Shown here piece after piece: positions 34,096 to 42,784 of a DNA stretch of 64,000 nt (the first letter of the stretch is position 1; every line of letters begins with the position of its first letter). Made by a program: the position numbers and the translations under genes. The notes under the pieces were generated by a model. That model saw only the letters and a program-made list of their open reading frames with translations. It ran no database searches and had not been told where the DNA came from. This stretch comes from Streptomyces cyaneus (GTDB taxonomy: Bacteria > Actinomycetota > Actinomycetes > Streptomycetales > Streptomycetaceae): positions 186,001-250,000 of the forward strand of contig NZ_RQJW01000005.1 in NCBI RefSeq assembly GCF_004028635.1, written 5' to 3'.

Positions 34096-36351
34096 TCAGA
34101 CACGTGCCAGCGTGCGGTCCTCGTCGGGGTCCGTGTCCTTCCCGGCCTCGGCGTCCGTGCGCAGCCCCTCGCCCTCCACGTCCACGTTGGGCAGGGCGCG
34201 GTCGAGCCACTTCGGGAGCCACCAGGCCGTCTTGCCGAGCAGGGCGAGGACGGCCGGGACGATGGCCATGCGGACGACGAACGCGTCGAAGAGGACCGCG
34301 ATCGCGAGGCCGAAGCCGATCATCTTGACCATCGACTCGCTGGCTCCGATGAAGCCGGAGAACACCGCGATCATGATGATCGCCGCGGCCGTGACGACCC
34401 GCGCGCTGTGCCGGAACCCGGTCACCACGGCCTGACCGGGCCGCTCGCCGTGGACGTACGCCTCGCGTATCCGTGTCACGAGGAACACCTCGTAGTCCAT
34501 GGCGAGACCGAAGACCACGCCGACCATGAAGATCGGCATCATCGACATGACCGGGCCGGTCTCCTGGACGCCGAAGAGGTCGGCGAGCCAGCCCCACTGG
34601 AAGACCGCCACGACGGCGCCGAGGGCCGCGAGGACCGACAGGAGGAAGCCGAGGGCCGCCTTCAGCGGGACGAGGATCGAGCGGAACACCAGGATCAGGA
34701 GCAGGAAGGCCAGGCCGACCACCAGGATCAGATACGGCACCAGCGCGTCGTTCAGCTTCTGCGAGAAGTCGATGTTCATCGCGGTCGTGCCGGTGACCAG
34801 CACTTTCGCATCCGTTTCGGCCGTGATCCCGGTGCCCGCGTCACGGATGGAGTGCACCAGGTCCTCGGTGGAGACCGACGACGGCTTGGAGTCGGGGATC
34901 ACGGTGATCGTCGCGGTGTCGCCGGACTTGTTGTACGTCGGCGGGGTCACCGTGACGACGTTCTTGAGGCCCTTGATCTCGTCGGAGACCTCGGTGACCG
35001 CGTTCTTCGGGGCGTCGCTCGCCTTCGCGTCGACGACCACCACGAGCGGGCCGTTGAAGCCGGGGCCGAAGCCCTCGGAGAGCAGGTCGTAGGCGCGGCG
35101 CTGGGTCGTCGACGTCGGCTGGGAGCCGTCGTCCGGGAGGCCCAGTTCGAGGGAGGTCGCCGGGAGGGCGGCGGCGCCGAGGCCGAGGACGCCGAGCAGG
35201 AGGACGGCCACGGGACGGCGTACGACAAAGCTCGCCCAGCGTGTGCCCATGTTCGGCTTGTCCGCGGCGGCCTTCTCGCCTTCCTCCCCGCCGGCCTTCG
35301 CGGCGGCCTTCTTGCCGCGTCCGAGGAGCTTGCCCTTCTCTCCGGCCGGCTTGACCTTCCGGCCCGCGTAGCCGAGCAGTGCGGGGACCATGGTCAGCGC
35401 GATCAGTACGGCGATCACGACCGTGCCCGCGGCGGCGACACCCATCTTCGTCAGCATCGGGACGTTGACCACCGCGAGGCCGACGAGTGCGATCACCACC
35501 GTGAGGCCGGCGAAGACGACCGCGGAGCCCGCGGTGCCGGTGGCCCGGCCGACCGCCTCCTCGCGGTCGCGGCCCTCGGCGAGTTCGGCGCGGTAGCGGG
35601 AGACGATGAACAGGGCGTAGTCGATGCCGACCGCGAGGCCGATCATCATGGCGAGGGTGGAGGTGGTGGAGCCGAGGTCGAGGGCGCTGGCCAGCGCGGT
35701 GATCACCGAGACGCCGATGCCGACGCCGATCAGCGCGGTCAGCAGCGGCAGACCGGCCGCGATCAGCGAGCCGAAGGTGATGACGAGGACCACCGCGGCG
35801 ACCGCGAGGCCGATGATCTCGGAGGAGGCGGCCTCGGGCGTCGTCTGGAGCGCGTCGCCGCCGATCTCCACGGTCAGCCCGGCGTCCCGCGCCTGCTGCC
35901 CGGCGTCCTCCAGGGCGTCCCGGCTGGCGTCCTTCAACTCCATGCCGGGCACCTCGTAGCGCACCGAGGCGTACGCGATCGTGCCGTCCTTGCTGACGGC
36001 GTGCGCCTTGTAGGGGTCGGCGACGGAGACGACCTCGGAGCCGTCGGACAGCTCCGCCACGGTCTTCTCGACGGTCGCCTTGTTGGCGGCGTCCGTCATC
36101 TTCTCGCCGTCGGGTGCCTTGAAGACGACACGGGCGGTGCCGCCGTCCGCGCTACCGCCCGGGAAGCGCTGTTCCAGCAGGTCGAAGGCCTTCTGCGCCT
36201 CGGTGCCGGGGATGGAGAAGGAGCTGGATCCGGCGCTGGGGGCACTGGCCGCGCCAACGCCCGCGAGGGTGAGCAGCGCGACCCATATGAGGGCGACGAA
36301 GTGCCGTCGCCTGAAGGCGAGCCGGCCGAGTTTGTACAGGAACGTGGCCAC
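34096..36351 (-). CDS. MMPL-family RND-type transporter
   Basis: 751 aa from a GTG. There are two halves, each with an extracytoplasmic domain and five TMs plus an N-terminal TM (13-35). MMPL signatures are present: GLAVGIDYALFIVSRYR in the first half and FGLAMDYEVFLVTRIRE in the second, with the proton-relay Asp-Tyr pairs. A Lys/Ala/Gly-rich cytosolic loop (about 330-370) separates the halves. It exports lipids or hydrophobic drugs with proton motive force. It follows a TetR gene on the same strand and is very probably repressed by it. Confidence 0.93.
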   Translation of the reverse strand: MATFLYKLGRLAFRRRHFVALIWVALLTLAGVGAASAPSAGSSSFSIPGTEAQKAFDLLEQRFPGGSADGGTARVVFKAPDGEKMTDAANKATVEKTVAELSDGSEVVSVADPYKAHAVSKDGTIAYASVRYEVPGMELKDASRDALEDAGQQARDAGLTVEIGGDALQTTPEAASSEIIGLAVAAVVLVITFGSLIAAGLPLLTALIGVGIGVSVITALASALDLGSTTSTLAMMIGLAVGIDYALFIVSRYRAELAEGRDREEAVGRATGTAGSAVVFAGLTVVIALVGLAVVNVPMLTKMGVAAAGTVVIAVLIALTMVPALLGYAGRKVKPAGEKGKLLGRGKKAAAKAGGEEGEKAAADKPNMGTRWASFVVRRPVAVLLLGVLGLGAAALPATSLELGLPDDGSQPTSTTQRRAYDLLSEGFGPGFNGPLVVVVDAKASDAPKNAVTEVSDEIKGLKNVVTVTPPTYNKSGDTATITVIPDSKPSSVSTEDLVHSIRDAGTGITAETDAKVLVTGTTAMNIDFSQKLNDALVPYLILVVGLAFLLLILVFRSILVPLKAALGFLLSVLAALGAVVAVFQWGWLADLFGVQETGPVMSMMPIFMVGVVFGLAMDYEVFLVTRIREAYVHGERPGQAVVTGFRHSARVVTAAAIIMIAVFSGFIGASESMVKMIGFGLAIAVLFDAFVVRMAIVPAVLALLGKTAWWLPKWLDRALPNVDVEGEGLRTDAEAGKDTDPDEDRTLARV

Positions 36352-36454
36352 GGAGGCGTCTCCCGGTCAGGTCGTGGGGTCGGTACTTGGGCAGGGGTGA
36401 TCAGCCCGACGACGTGAGCGGTTACGTCAGGTGGAGGGCTTGCTGGGGAAAGGG

Positions 36455-37063
36455 TCAGCCGGTCGGAACGCCGAGGGCGGGGAGGACCACGGCATCGATG
36501 TACGAGATGAGGAACGCCTGGGTGGGCGGCTGATCGTCGATCAGGGTGCGGGTGGCGAAGGCGCCGACGAGCATGTGCACCACGTAGTCCAGCGCGGGGC
36601 AGTCGGCGCGGACCTCGCCGCGGTCGACGGCTCGCCGCACCACCCGGTGGAACTCCTCCATCTCCGGCTCGATGAGCAGTTCCTTGAACGCCTGGAGGAG
36701 ATCCGGGTTGCCGTGCACCGCCATGAACAGACCCCGCATCAGCGCGGCGTTCTGCTGCATGGTGCAGTCGTCCTCGCGTGCTGTGAGGGCGCGGAGGTCG
36801 CCCCGCAGGGACCCGGTGTCGACGTCGGCGACATTGCCCGGCTTGTTGTGCCGGACCGCCTTCGCCACCAGTTCCGGCTTGCCACCCCACTGGCGGTAGA
36901 GCGTCGCCTTGCTGGACCGGGTGCGGGCCGCCACGGCGTCCATGGTGAGGGCGTCGTAGCCGACCTCCCGGAGCAGGTCGAGCACGGCCTCGTACAACTC
37001 GGCCTCACGCTCAGGGGTGATGCGGCTGCGACGTCCTGTTGCGACCTCGGTCACCGTTCCCAC
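36455..37063 (-). CDS. TetR-family repressor of the MMPL transporter
   Basis: 202 aa. The HTH at 28-60 reads LLREVGYDALTMDAVAART...KATLYRQWGGK. The C-terminal ligand domain is of the TetR_C (AefR-like) type with AFKELLIEPEMEEF. Two palindromic sites lie in the divergent gap upstream (37077-37091 and 37123-37139), typical of autoregulation. The MMPL gene is 103 bp downstream on the same strand. The inducer is unknown. Confidence 0.9.
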   Translation of the reverse strand: MGTVTEVATGRRSRITPEREAELYEAVLDLLREVGYDALTMDAVAARTRSSKATLYRQWGGKPELVAKAVRHNKPGNVADVDTGSLRGDLRALTAREDDCTMQQNAALMRGLFMAVHGNPDLLQAFKELLIEPEMEEFHRVVRRAVDRGEVRADCPALDYVVHMLVGAFATRTLIDDQPPTQAFLISYIDAVVLPALGVPTG

Positions 37064-37076
37064 CTTCCCACTCCGA

Positions 37077-37091
37077 ACGACACGGTTTCGT
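37077..37091 (-). promoter_or_regulatory. TetR operator, site 1
   Basis: ACGACAC-G-GTTTCGT is an inverted repeat with one mismatch, 13-27 bp upstream of the tetR start. It shares the GTTTCGT half-site with site 2; centres are 47 bp apart. Confidence 0.65.
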
Positions 37092-37122
37092 ACACCAAGA
37101 AAGGTACCCCATCCCCCATCGA

Positions 37123-37139
37123 AACGAAACGGTTTCGTT
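37123..37139. promoter_or_regulatory. TetR operator, site 2
   Basis: AACGAAAC-G-GTTTCGTT is a perfect 8-bp inverted repeat with a 1-bp centre. It lies midway between tetR and the divergent tricorn gene, so it could affect both. Confidence 0.75.
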
Positions 37140-37231
37140 CGTGTTCTGGGTCACCGCCGGCTCTCGCGCCGGTCACGTAAGTCCTTGTGTCACGAGTTGC
37201 CCAGGTACGTCCACGGGAAAAGCATGGGGAG

Positions 37232-40200
37232 GTGAGCTACCTGCGCCTACCGCATCTGAGCGGCGATCTGCTGTGCTTCGTGGCCGAGGACGACCTGTGG
37301 CTGGCCCCCCTCGACGGCCCGGGCCGCGCCTGGCGGCTCACCGTGGACCGCACCAAGATCGGCCACCCCCGCTTCTCGCCCGACGGCCGCCACATCGCGT
37401 ACACGAGCTGGCGCAGTCTGGTCCCCGAGATCCACCTGGTACCGGTCGAGGGCGGCCCCGGCCGCCAGCTCACCCACTGGGGGTCGGCGGACACCCAGGT
37501 GTGCGGCTGGACACCCGACGGCATCATCCTCGCCGTCGCCTCCCACGGCGAGCCCTTCTCCCACTTCACCTGGGCCTACAAGCTCAGCCTCGGCGGCGAC
37601 CCCGGCCGCAAACTCCCCTGGGGACCGTGCTCCGACATCCAGGTCGCCGATATCGACGGCGAGCGCAAGACCCTGCTCCTGACCGGCACCCCGCCCCACG
37701 AACCGGCCGCCTGGAAGCGCTACCGGGGCGGGGCCACGGGCCGCCTCTGGCTGCACGGCGAACGCCTGCTGCCGGACATCGGCGGCCACCTCCACTCCCC
37801 CATGTTCGTCGGCGGCCGTATCGCCTTCCTCTCCGACCACGAGGGCGTCGGCAACCTCTACTCGTGCGCGTACGACGGCTCCGACCTGCGCCGCCACACC
37901 GACCACGACGCGTTCTACGCCCGGCATGCCTCAAGTGACGGCACCCGAGTGGTGTACCAGTGCGCGGGTGATCTGTGGATCGTGGACGACCTCGCCGCGG
38001 ACGCGGATTCCCAGCCCCGCCGCCTCGACGTACGCCTGAGCGGCCCCGGCGCCGGCCGCCGGAGGTACCAGGTGCCCGCCGCCCAGCACATCGACGGCAT
38101 CTCCGTGGACGAGACGGGCCGTGCGAGCGCCGTGGTCGTACGCGGCAGCCTCTACTGGCTGACCCACCGGGACGGCCCGGCCCGCACGATGACCGACACC
38201 CCCGGTGTACGGGTCCGGCTCCCGGAGATGCTCGGTTCGGTCGGCCAGGTCGCGTATGTGACGGACGCGGAGGGCGAGGACGCCATCGAGATCGCGTACC
38301 TGCCGCGGGCGACGGGCGACCGAGAGCCGCGCCGACTGGCCTCCGGCGAGCTGGGCCGGGTCCTGGAGATGGTCGCCGACCCCAAGGGCGAGCGGCTCGC
38401 GATCGCCTCGCACGACGGCCGACTGCTCCTCGTCACTGTGCCCGATGAGGCGGCTACCGCCGCGGGAACGGAGGACTCGGGCGGCGAGGTCACAGAGCTG
38501 ATCCGGTCGATCAACGGCCCCGTACGGGACCTGGCCTTCTCCCCGGACGGGACATGGCTGACCTGGTCGCACCCGGGCATCGGCCGCTCCCTGCGCCAGA
38601 TCAAGCTGGCCCGGATCTCCGGAACCGGGGAAGGGGCCCGCTCGATCGTCGACGTCACCAACGGCCGCTTCGAGGACGAGAACCCGGTGTTCACCCGGGA
38701 CGGCCGCTACCTGGCCTTCCTCTCCTGGCGAGGCTTCGACCCGGTGTACGACGTCCACACCGGAGATCTGTCCTTCCCGCTCGGCTGCCGCCCCTACCTG
38801 GTGCCCCTGTCCTCCGCGACCCCCTCCCCGTTCGCCCTGAACCCGGAGGGCCGGCCGGCCGCCGGTGGCCTGGACCCGGTGGAGGACGAGGAGGGCGGGG
38901 ATGCCGGCACCACCACCGTCGAGATCGAGGGCCTGGAGAGCAGGGTCACCCCCTTCCCGGTCACCGCCTCCAAGTACTCTGCGCTACACCCGGTCGCGGG
39001 CGGCGGACTGGTCTGGCTGCGCTGGCCGATCTCGGGCGCGCTGGGCGAGACCTTCGCCAACCCGGACGACATGACCGGGCGGCCGACCCTCGAACACTTC
39101 AACATCAGCAAGGCGAAGAAGGCCGAACTCGTCGACCACCTGGACTGGTTCACGGTGAGCGGCGACGGGTCCCGCCTGGTCCTGGTCGACGAGGGCGACC
39201 TGCGGGCGGTGCCCGCCTCCGAGTCCGGCGACAGCGACACGACGGTCTGGATCGACCTGCGCCGCATCCTGCACGAGGTGGACCCGACGGCGGAGTGGAG
39301 GCAGTCGTACGCGGAGGCGGGCCGGCTGATCAGGGCGTACTTCTGGGAGCCGGAGATGTGCGGCATCGACTGGGACGCGGTCCTCGAGCAGTACCGCCCC
39401 CTGGTCGAACGGGTCGCCTCCCCCGACGAGTTCGCGGACCTGCTCCGCGAGGTACTGGGCGAACTGGGCACCTCGCACGCCTACGTCTCACCCGCCCGCC
39501 GCAACGAGGGCCCGGCGCACTACCAGCGCTGGCAGGGCCTGCTGGGCGCCAACTTCGTACGCCGCGACGAGGGTTGGATCGTCAAGCGCATCCTCCCCGG
39601 CGAATCGTCCGACTCCAAGGCCCGCTCCCCCCTGGCAGGCACGGGAATCCGCGAGGGAGCGGTACTCACCCACGTGGACGGCAGGCCGGTGGACCCGGTG
39701 GCCGGCCCCTACCCCCTCCTGGCCGGCTCGGGCGGCACCACAGTGGAGCTGACGTTCACCCCGGCCGAGGGCGAGGCGGGCGGAGCACGCCGGGTGGCAG
39801 TGGTCCCGCTCATCGACGAGCGCCCGCTCCGCTACCAGGACTGGGTCGCCAAACGCCGCGACGTCGTACGGGAGTTGAGCGGCGGCCGCTGCGGCTACCT
39901 GCACATCCCGGACATGGGCGGCTCGGGCTGGGCCCAGTTCAACCGGGACCTGCGGATGGAGATGTCCCGCCCCGCGCTGATCGTCGACGTACGCGGCAAC
40001 GCGGGCGGCCACATCAGCGAGCTGGTCGTGGAGAAGCTCACCCGCACGATCCTCGGCTGGGACCTGACGAGAAACGCCCAGCCGGTGTCGTACGCGTCGA
40101 ACGCCCCGCGCGGCCCGGTGGTCGCCCTGGCCGACGAGGCGACCTCCTCGGACGGCGACATGATCACCGCGGCCTTCAAGCTCCTGAAACTCGGCCCGGT

Positions 40201-40513
40201 AGTGGGCCAACGCACCTGGGGCGGAGTAGTCGGCATGACCGGCCGCCACCGCCTCGGCGACGGCACGGTGATCACGGTCCCCATGAACGCGGCCTGGTTC
40301 GACGCCTACGGCTGGACGATCGAGAACAAGGGAGTGAGCCCGGACGTGGAGGTCCTCCGCACCCCCCTGGACTGGGCAGAGGGCCGCCACGCCCAACTGA
40401 CAGACGCGGTGGAACTGGCCCTCGAGCTACTGGAGACGAATCCTCCCGCAACACCCCCGGACTACGCCCACGTCCCGGACCGCTCCCGCCCCAAGCTGCC
40501 GCCGCGCTCTTGA
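37232..40513 (+). CDS. Tricorn-like S41 serine peptidase
   Basis: 1093 aa from a GTG (MSYLRLPHLSGD); an in-frame GTG at 37187 is an alternative. The layout is tricorn: a six-bladed then a seven-bladed propeller (1-about 650, WD-like FSPDGRHIAYTS, FSPDGTWLTWSH), a C1 helical domain, a PDZ domain (about 830-900, GIREGAVLTHVDGRPVDP) and a C2 S41 catalytic domain. His lies in ELGTSHAYVSP and the nucleophile Ser in ATSSDGDMITAAFK. It degrades peptides released by the proteasome, which actinomycetes possess. It is divergent from tetR. Confidence 0.93.
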   Translation: MSYLRLPHLSGDLLCFVAEDDLWLAPLDGPGRAWRLTVDRTKIGHPRFSPDGRHIAYTSWRSLVPEIHLVPVEGGPGRQLTHWGSADTQVCGWTPDGIILAVASHGEPFSHFTWAYKLSLGGDPGRKLPWGPCSDIQVADIDGERKTLLLTGTPPHEPAAWKRYRGGATGRLWLHGERLLPDIGGHLHSPMFVGGRIAFLSDHEGVGNLYSCAYDGSDLRRHTDHDAFYARHASSDGTRVVYQCAGDLWIVDDLAADADSQPRRLDVRLSGPGAGRRRYQVPAAQHIDGISVDETGRASAVVVRGSLYWLTHRDGPARTMTDTPGVRVRLPEMLGSVGQVAYVTDAEGEDAIEIAYLPRATGDREPRRLASGELGRVLEMVADPKGERLAIASHDGRLLLVTVPDEAATAAGTEDSGGEVTELIRSINGPVRDLAFSPDGTWLTWSHPGIGRSLRQIKLARISGTGEGARSIVDVTNGRFEDENPVFTRDGRYLAFLSWRGFDPVYDVHTGDLSFPLGCRPYLVPLSSATPSPFALNPEGRPAAGGLDPVEDEEGGDAGTTTVEIEGLESRVTPFPVTASKYSALHPVAGGGLVWLRWPISGALGETFANPDDMTGRPTLEHFNISKAKKAELVDHLDWFTVSGDGSRLVLVDEGDLRAVPASESGDSDTTVWIDLRRILHEVDPTAEWRQSYAEAGRLIRAYFWEPEMCGIDWDAVLEQYRPLVERVASPDEFADLLREVLGELGTSHAYVSPARRNEGPAHYQRWQGLLGANFVRRDEGWIVKRILPGESSDSKARSPLAGTGIREGAVLTHVDGRPVDPVAGPYPLLAGSGGTTVELTFTPAEGEAGGARRVAVVPLIDERPLRYQDWVAKRRDVVRELSGGRCGYLHIPDMGGSGWAQFNRDLRMEMSRPALIVDVRGNAGGHISELVVEKLTRTILGWDLTRNAQPVSYASNAPRGPVVALADEATSSDGDMITAAFKLLKLGPVVGQRTWGGVVGMTGRHRLGDGTVITVPMNAAWFDAYGWTIENKGVSPDVEVLRTPLDWAEGRHAQLTDAVELALELLETNPPATPPDYAHVPDRSRPKLPPRS

Positions 40514-40535
40514 GACACGCCGGGAGAGCCCACCC

Positions 40536-40591
40536 AGGGGCGCGGGGAACTGCGCGACAAGCCCCCACCGCCCCGCACCCGACAACGAAAC
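40536..40591 (+). repeat. Dispersed intergenic repeat, copy B
   Basis: The core AGGGGCGCGGGGAACTGCGCG is followed by ACAAGCCCCC, 22 bp after the tricorn stop. GGGGC/GCCCC and CGCG/CGCG pairings give a nested hairpin. The downstream shared block of copies A and C is not preserved here. Confidence 0.85.
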
Positions 40592-40608
40592 CCCACCGGC
40601 AACGCAAA

Positions 40609-40641
40609 CGTGGGGCGCCCCAACACACAGGGCACCCCACG
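40609..40641. terminator. Hairpin terminator between convergent genes
   Basis: CGTGGGGCGCCC (40609-40620) pairs with GGGCACCCCACG (40630-40641), one mismatch and a 9-nt loop, between tricorn and the small hydrophilic protein. Confidence 0.8.
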
Positions 40642-40668
40642 CAATCCGGCTAAAGCCGAGCGCAGCGG

Positions 40669-40851
40669 CTAGGCGTCGTAGTCCTGGTCGAGCCGCTCCC
40701 GCTCCTCACGCAGCGACCGCTCGCTCTCCTCGTCCCGCTGCGGCCGCTGGCGCCCACGCTGCTGCGCCTGCTCCTTGGCCTGCTGGGCCTTCTCACGAGC
40801 CTGCTGCTGCATCCGCTCGGACTTCTCCTGGAACTGGTCCTTCATGCCCAT
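40669..40851 (-). CDS. Small highly charged Gln/Arg/Glu-rich protein
   Basis: 60 aa, ATG with GGGAG nine bases upstream. It is almost entirely hydrophilic, with repeated EKSERMQQQAREKAQQAKEQ heptad-like units, then RERERLDQDYDA; it is probably one long helix or disordered. No domain is known. A second Met at codon 3 could also start translation. Similar short proteins occur widely in Streptomyces, and the function is unknown. Confidence 0.65.
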   Translation of the reverse strand: MGMKDQFQEKSERMQQQAREKAQQAKEQAQQRGRQRPQRDEESERSLREERERLDQDYDA

Positions 40852-40940
40852 GTGGGTTCACTCCCGTAGTGAGTGGGGGGATTGGCCCCTCGGTGGGGCC
40901 TCGACCAGATTCACACGGGCGATAACCGCACGCATGTCGA

Positions 40941-41825
40941 TCAGTTACGCCGCGTAGTCCTCTCCTGCTCATCGGCGGCGCCCCCCGCCCCGACCAGCCC
41001 CGTCCGCATCCCCTCCAGGCGCCCGGCGAAGCGCCGCATCTCCCGCTGCCCCACGGTCCCGATGATCCCCGGCAGATACCCGCGCACGCCCTGCATGCCG
41101 CGCAGCCACCACTGCCCGTACACATGGCTGGACCGCCGCTCGATCCCGGCCACGATCCGGTCGACCGCCGGCCCCAGCGGATAGGTCTTGTTGGACGGCC
41201 AGGGCAGCCGCTTCCTCAACTCCCGCATGACGTCGTCCTGATCGGCCCCGCGGACCATGTCGGTGTCGGTCCAGGACAGATACCCGACCCCCACCCGTAC
41301 ACCCTGGTAACCGACTTCGGCCCGCAGACTGTGTGCGTACGCCTCCACACCCGACTTGGACGCGCAGTACGCGGTCATCATCGGCGCCGGAGTGATGGCC
41401 GCGAGCGAGGCGATCTGCAGCAGATACCCCCGGCTCTCCATCAGCACCGGCAAGAACGCACGCGCCGTCACCGCCGACCCGATGAGGTTGACCTCGATGA
41501 CCCGCCGCCACGCCTCGGGATCGGAGTCGACGAACGGCCCGCCGGTCGCGACACCCGCGTTGGCCACGACGATGTCGACCTTCCCGAACCGCTCCTTGAC
41601 CTCCCGCGCCACCCGGGCCATCGCCTCATGGTCCGTCACATCGGCGTACCAGTGGTCGCTGTCGCTGTGCAGCCGCTCGGAGACCTCCTTGAGGGCGTCC
41701 GGCTCCAGCCCGACGAGCGCCACCTTCGCACCGCGCGCGGAGAGCTTGCGGGCGAGCAGCTCACCGACGCCGCGCGCCGCCCCGGTGACGACGGCGACCT
41801 GACCTTCGAGGCTCACCCTGCTCAT
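40941..41825 (-). CDS. Short-chain dehydrogenase/reductase
   Basis: 294 aa, ATG overlapping the hydrolase stop (ATGA), with AAGGAGGGCGC. It is a classical SDR: TGAARGVG (14-21), NAG in VVANAGVAT, catalytic Ser in IASLAA and YCASK. The C-terminal extension (VYGQWWLRGMQGVRGYLPG) is typical of the mymA-operon SDRs. It oxidises or reduces an alcohol/ketone with NAD(P). It is the third gene of the monooxygenase operon. Confidence 0.92.
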   Translation of the reverse strand: MSRVSLEGQVAVVTGAARGVGELLARKLSARGAKVALVGLEPDALKEVSERLHSDSDHWYADVTDHEAMARVAREVKERFGKVDIVVANAGVATGGPFVDSDPEAWRRVIEVNLIGSAVTARAFLPVLMESRGYLLQIASLAAITPAPMMTAYCASKSGVEAYAHSLRAEVGYQGVRVGVGYLSWTDTDMVRGADQDDVMRELRKRLPWPSNKTYPLGPAVDRIVAGIERRSSHVYGQWWLRGMQGVRGYLPGIIGTVGQREMRRFAGRLEGMRTGLVGAGGAADEQERTTRRN

Positions 41826-42784
41826 GCGCCCTCCTTGACCTGCGGGTATGTGTCGACCTGCGTGTATGTCTCGGCCTGCGTGTACGTCGTGACCAGCTCC
41901 CGGATCTTCCCGGTCACCAGCTCGGGCGCCTCGATCGGCGTCATGTGCCCGAGGCCGGGCAGTTCGGTGACGCCGAGACAGTGCGGCAGCGCGGCCGCCA
42001 GCGAGCGCGCGTGCACCGGTGGGGTCAGCCGGTCGGCCGTACCGACGACCACGGCGGTCGGCACCGCCAACTCGCGCACGCCGTGGTCGAGATCGAGCAG
42101 GTCGAGCACCTGCGACCAGACGTACCGCACCTTGCGCGGGCACGCGTGCACGATCCGCGCGCACGCCTCGACCATGTGCGGGGCCGAACCGGGCCCCATC
42201 GTCCCGTACTTGAGGATCGCCCGGGCGATCGGCGTGACCGGCCCGAGCGGCGCCCGGGAGCCGAGTATGCGCTTGGTCAGCCAGGTCCGCAGCCGCCCCG
42301 GCCGTAGGGGTACGACCGTGGACTCGGCGACCAGCCGCGAGGAGCCGGTGCTGCACAGCAGGACGGCACCGGCGTGCTCCCGGAACCCCGGGCGCGCGGC
42401 AGCGGCCATCACCGTCATGCCGCCCATGGAGTGCCCGGCTATCACCGCCTTCTCGCCGGGTGCGAGGGTCGCCTTCAGTACGGCTTCGAGGTCGTCGGCG
42501 AGGGCCTCGGTGCCGCAGGCCGGGCTCGCCGGGCTGCGTCCGTGGCCGCGCTGGTCGTAGGCGATGACCCGGTGGTCGGCGGCCAGCTCCCGGATCTGCG
42601 CCGCCCAGAAGGCGGTCGAGCAGGTCCAGCCGTGCGCGAGAACGACGGCGGGCGCGGCGGTGTCGTCCACGGGACCGTGTATCTCGACGTGCAGCCGGGC
42701 GCCGTCGGCGGATATCGCCGTCAGCTCACGGGCGGGGGCGGGCGGGGCGTACGGCCCGGAGGCGACGTTCATCAGCCGGCTCAC
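41822..42784 (-). CDS. Alpha/beta-fold hydrolase (lipase/esterase)
   Basis: 320 aa from a GTG overlapping the monooxygenase stop (GTGA). The oxyanion loop LAHGWTCSTAFW, nucleophile elbow GHSMGG, acid in VGTADRLTPP and His in LPGLGHMTP are complete. It could cleave the ester made by the adjacent Baeyer-Villiger-type enzyme. The last about 20 residues (TYTQAETYTQVDTYPQ) come from an 18-bp tandem repeat and look like a recent C-terminal extension. Confidence 0.92.
   Translation of the reverse strand: MSRLMNVASGPYAPPAPARELTAISADGARLHVEIHGPVDDTAAPAVVLAHGWTCSTAFWAAQIRELAADHRVIAYDQRGHGRSPASPACGTEALADDLEAVLKATLAPGEKAVIAGHSMGGMTVMAAAARPGFREHAGAVLLCSTGSSRLVAESTVVPLRPGRLRTWLTKRILGSRAPLGPVTPIARAILKYGTMGPGSAPHMVEACARIVHACPRKVRYVWSQVLDLLDLDHGVRELAVPTAVVVGTADRLTPPVHARSLAAALPHCLGVTELPGLGHMTPIEAPELVTGKIRELVTTYTQAETYTQVDTYPQVKEGA
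41839..41892 (-). repeat. 18-bp tandem repeat, three units, at the hydrolase C-terminus
   Basis: Three 18-bp units with the core CCTGCGtGTAtGT run from 41839 to 41892 and encode TYTQAE, TYTQVD and TYPQVK on the minus strand. The array ends 14 bp before the stop. Confidence 0.85.
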
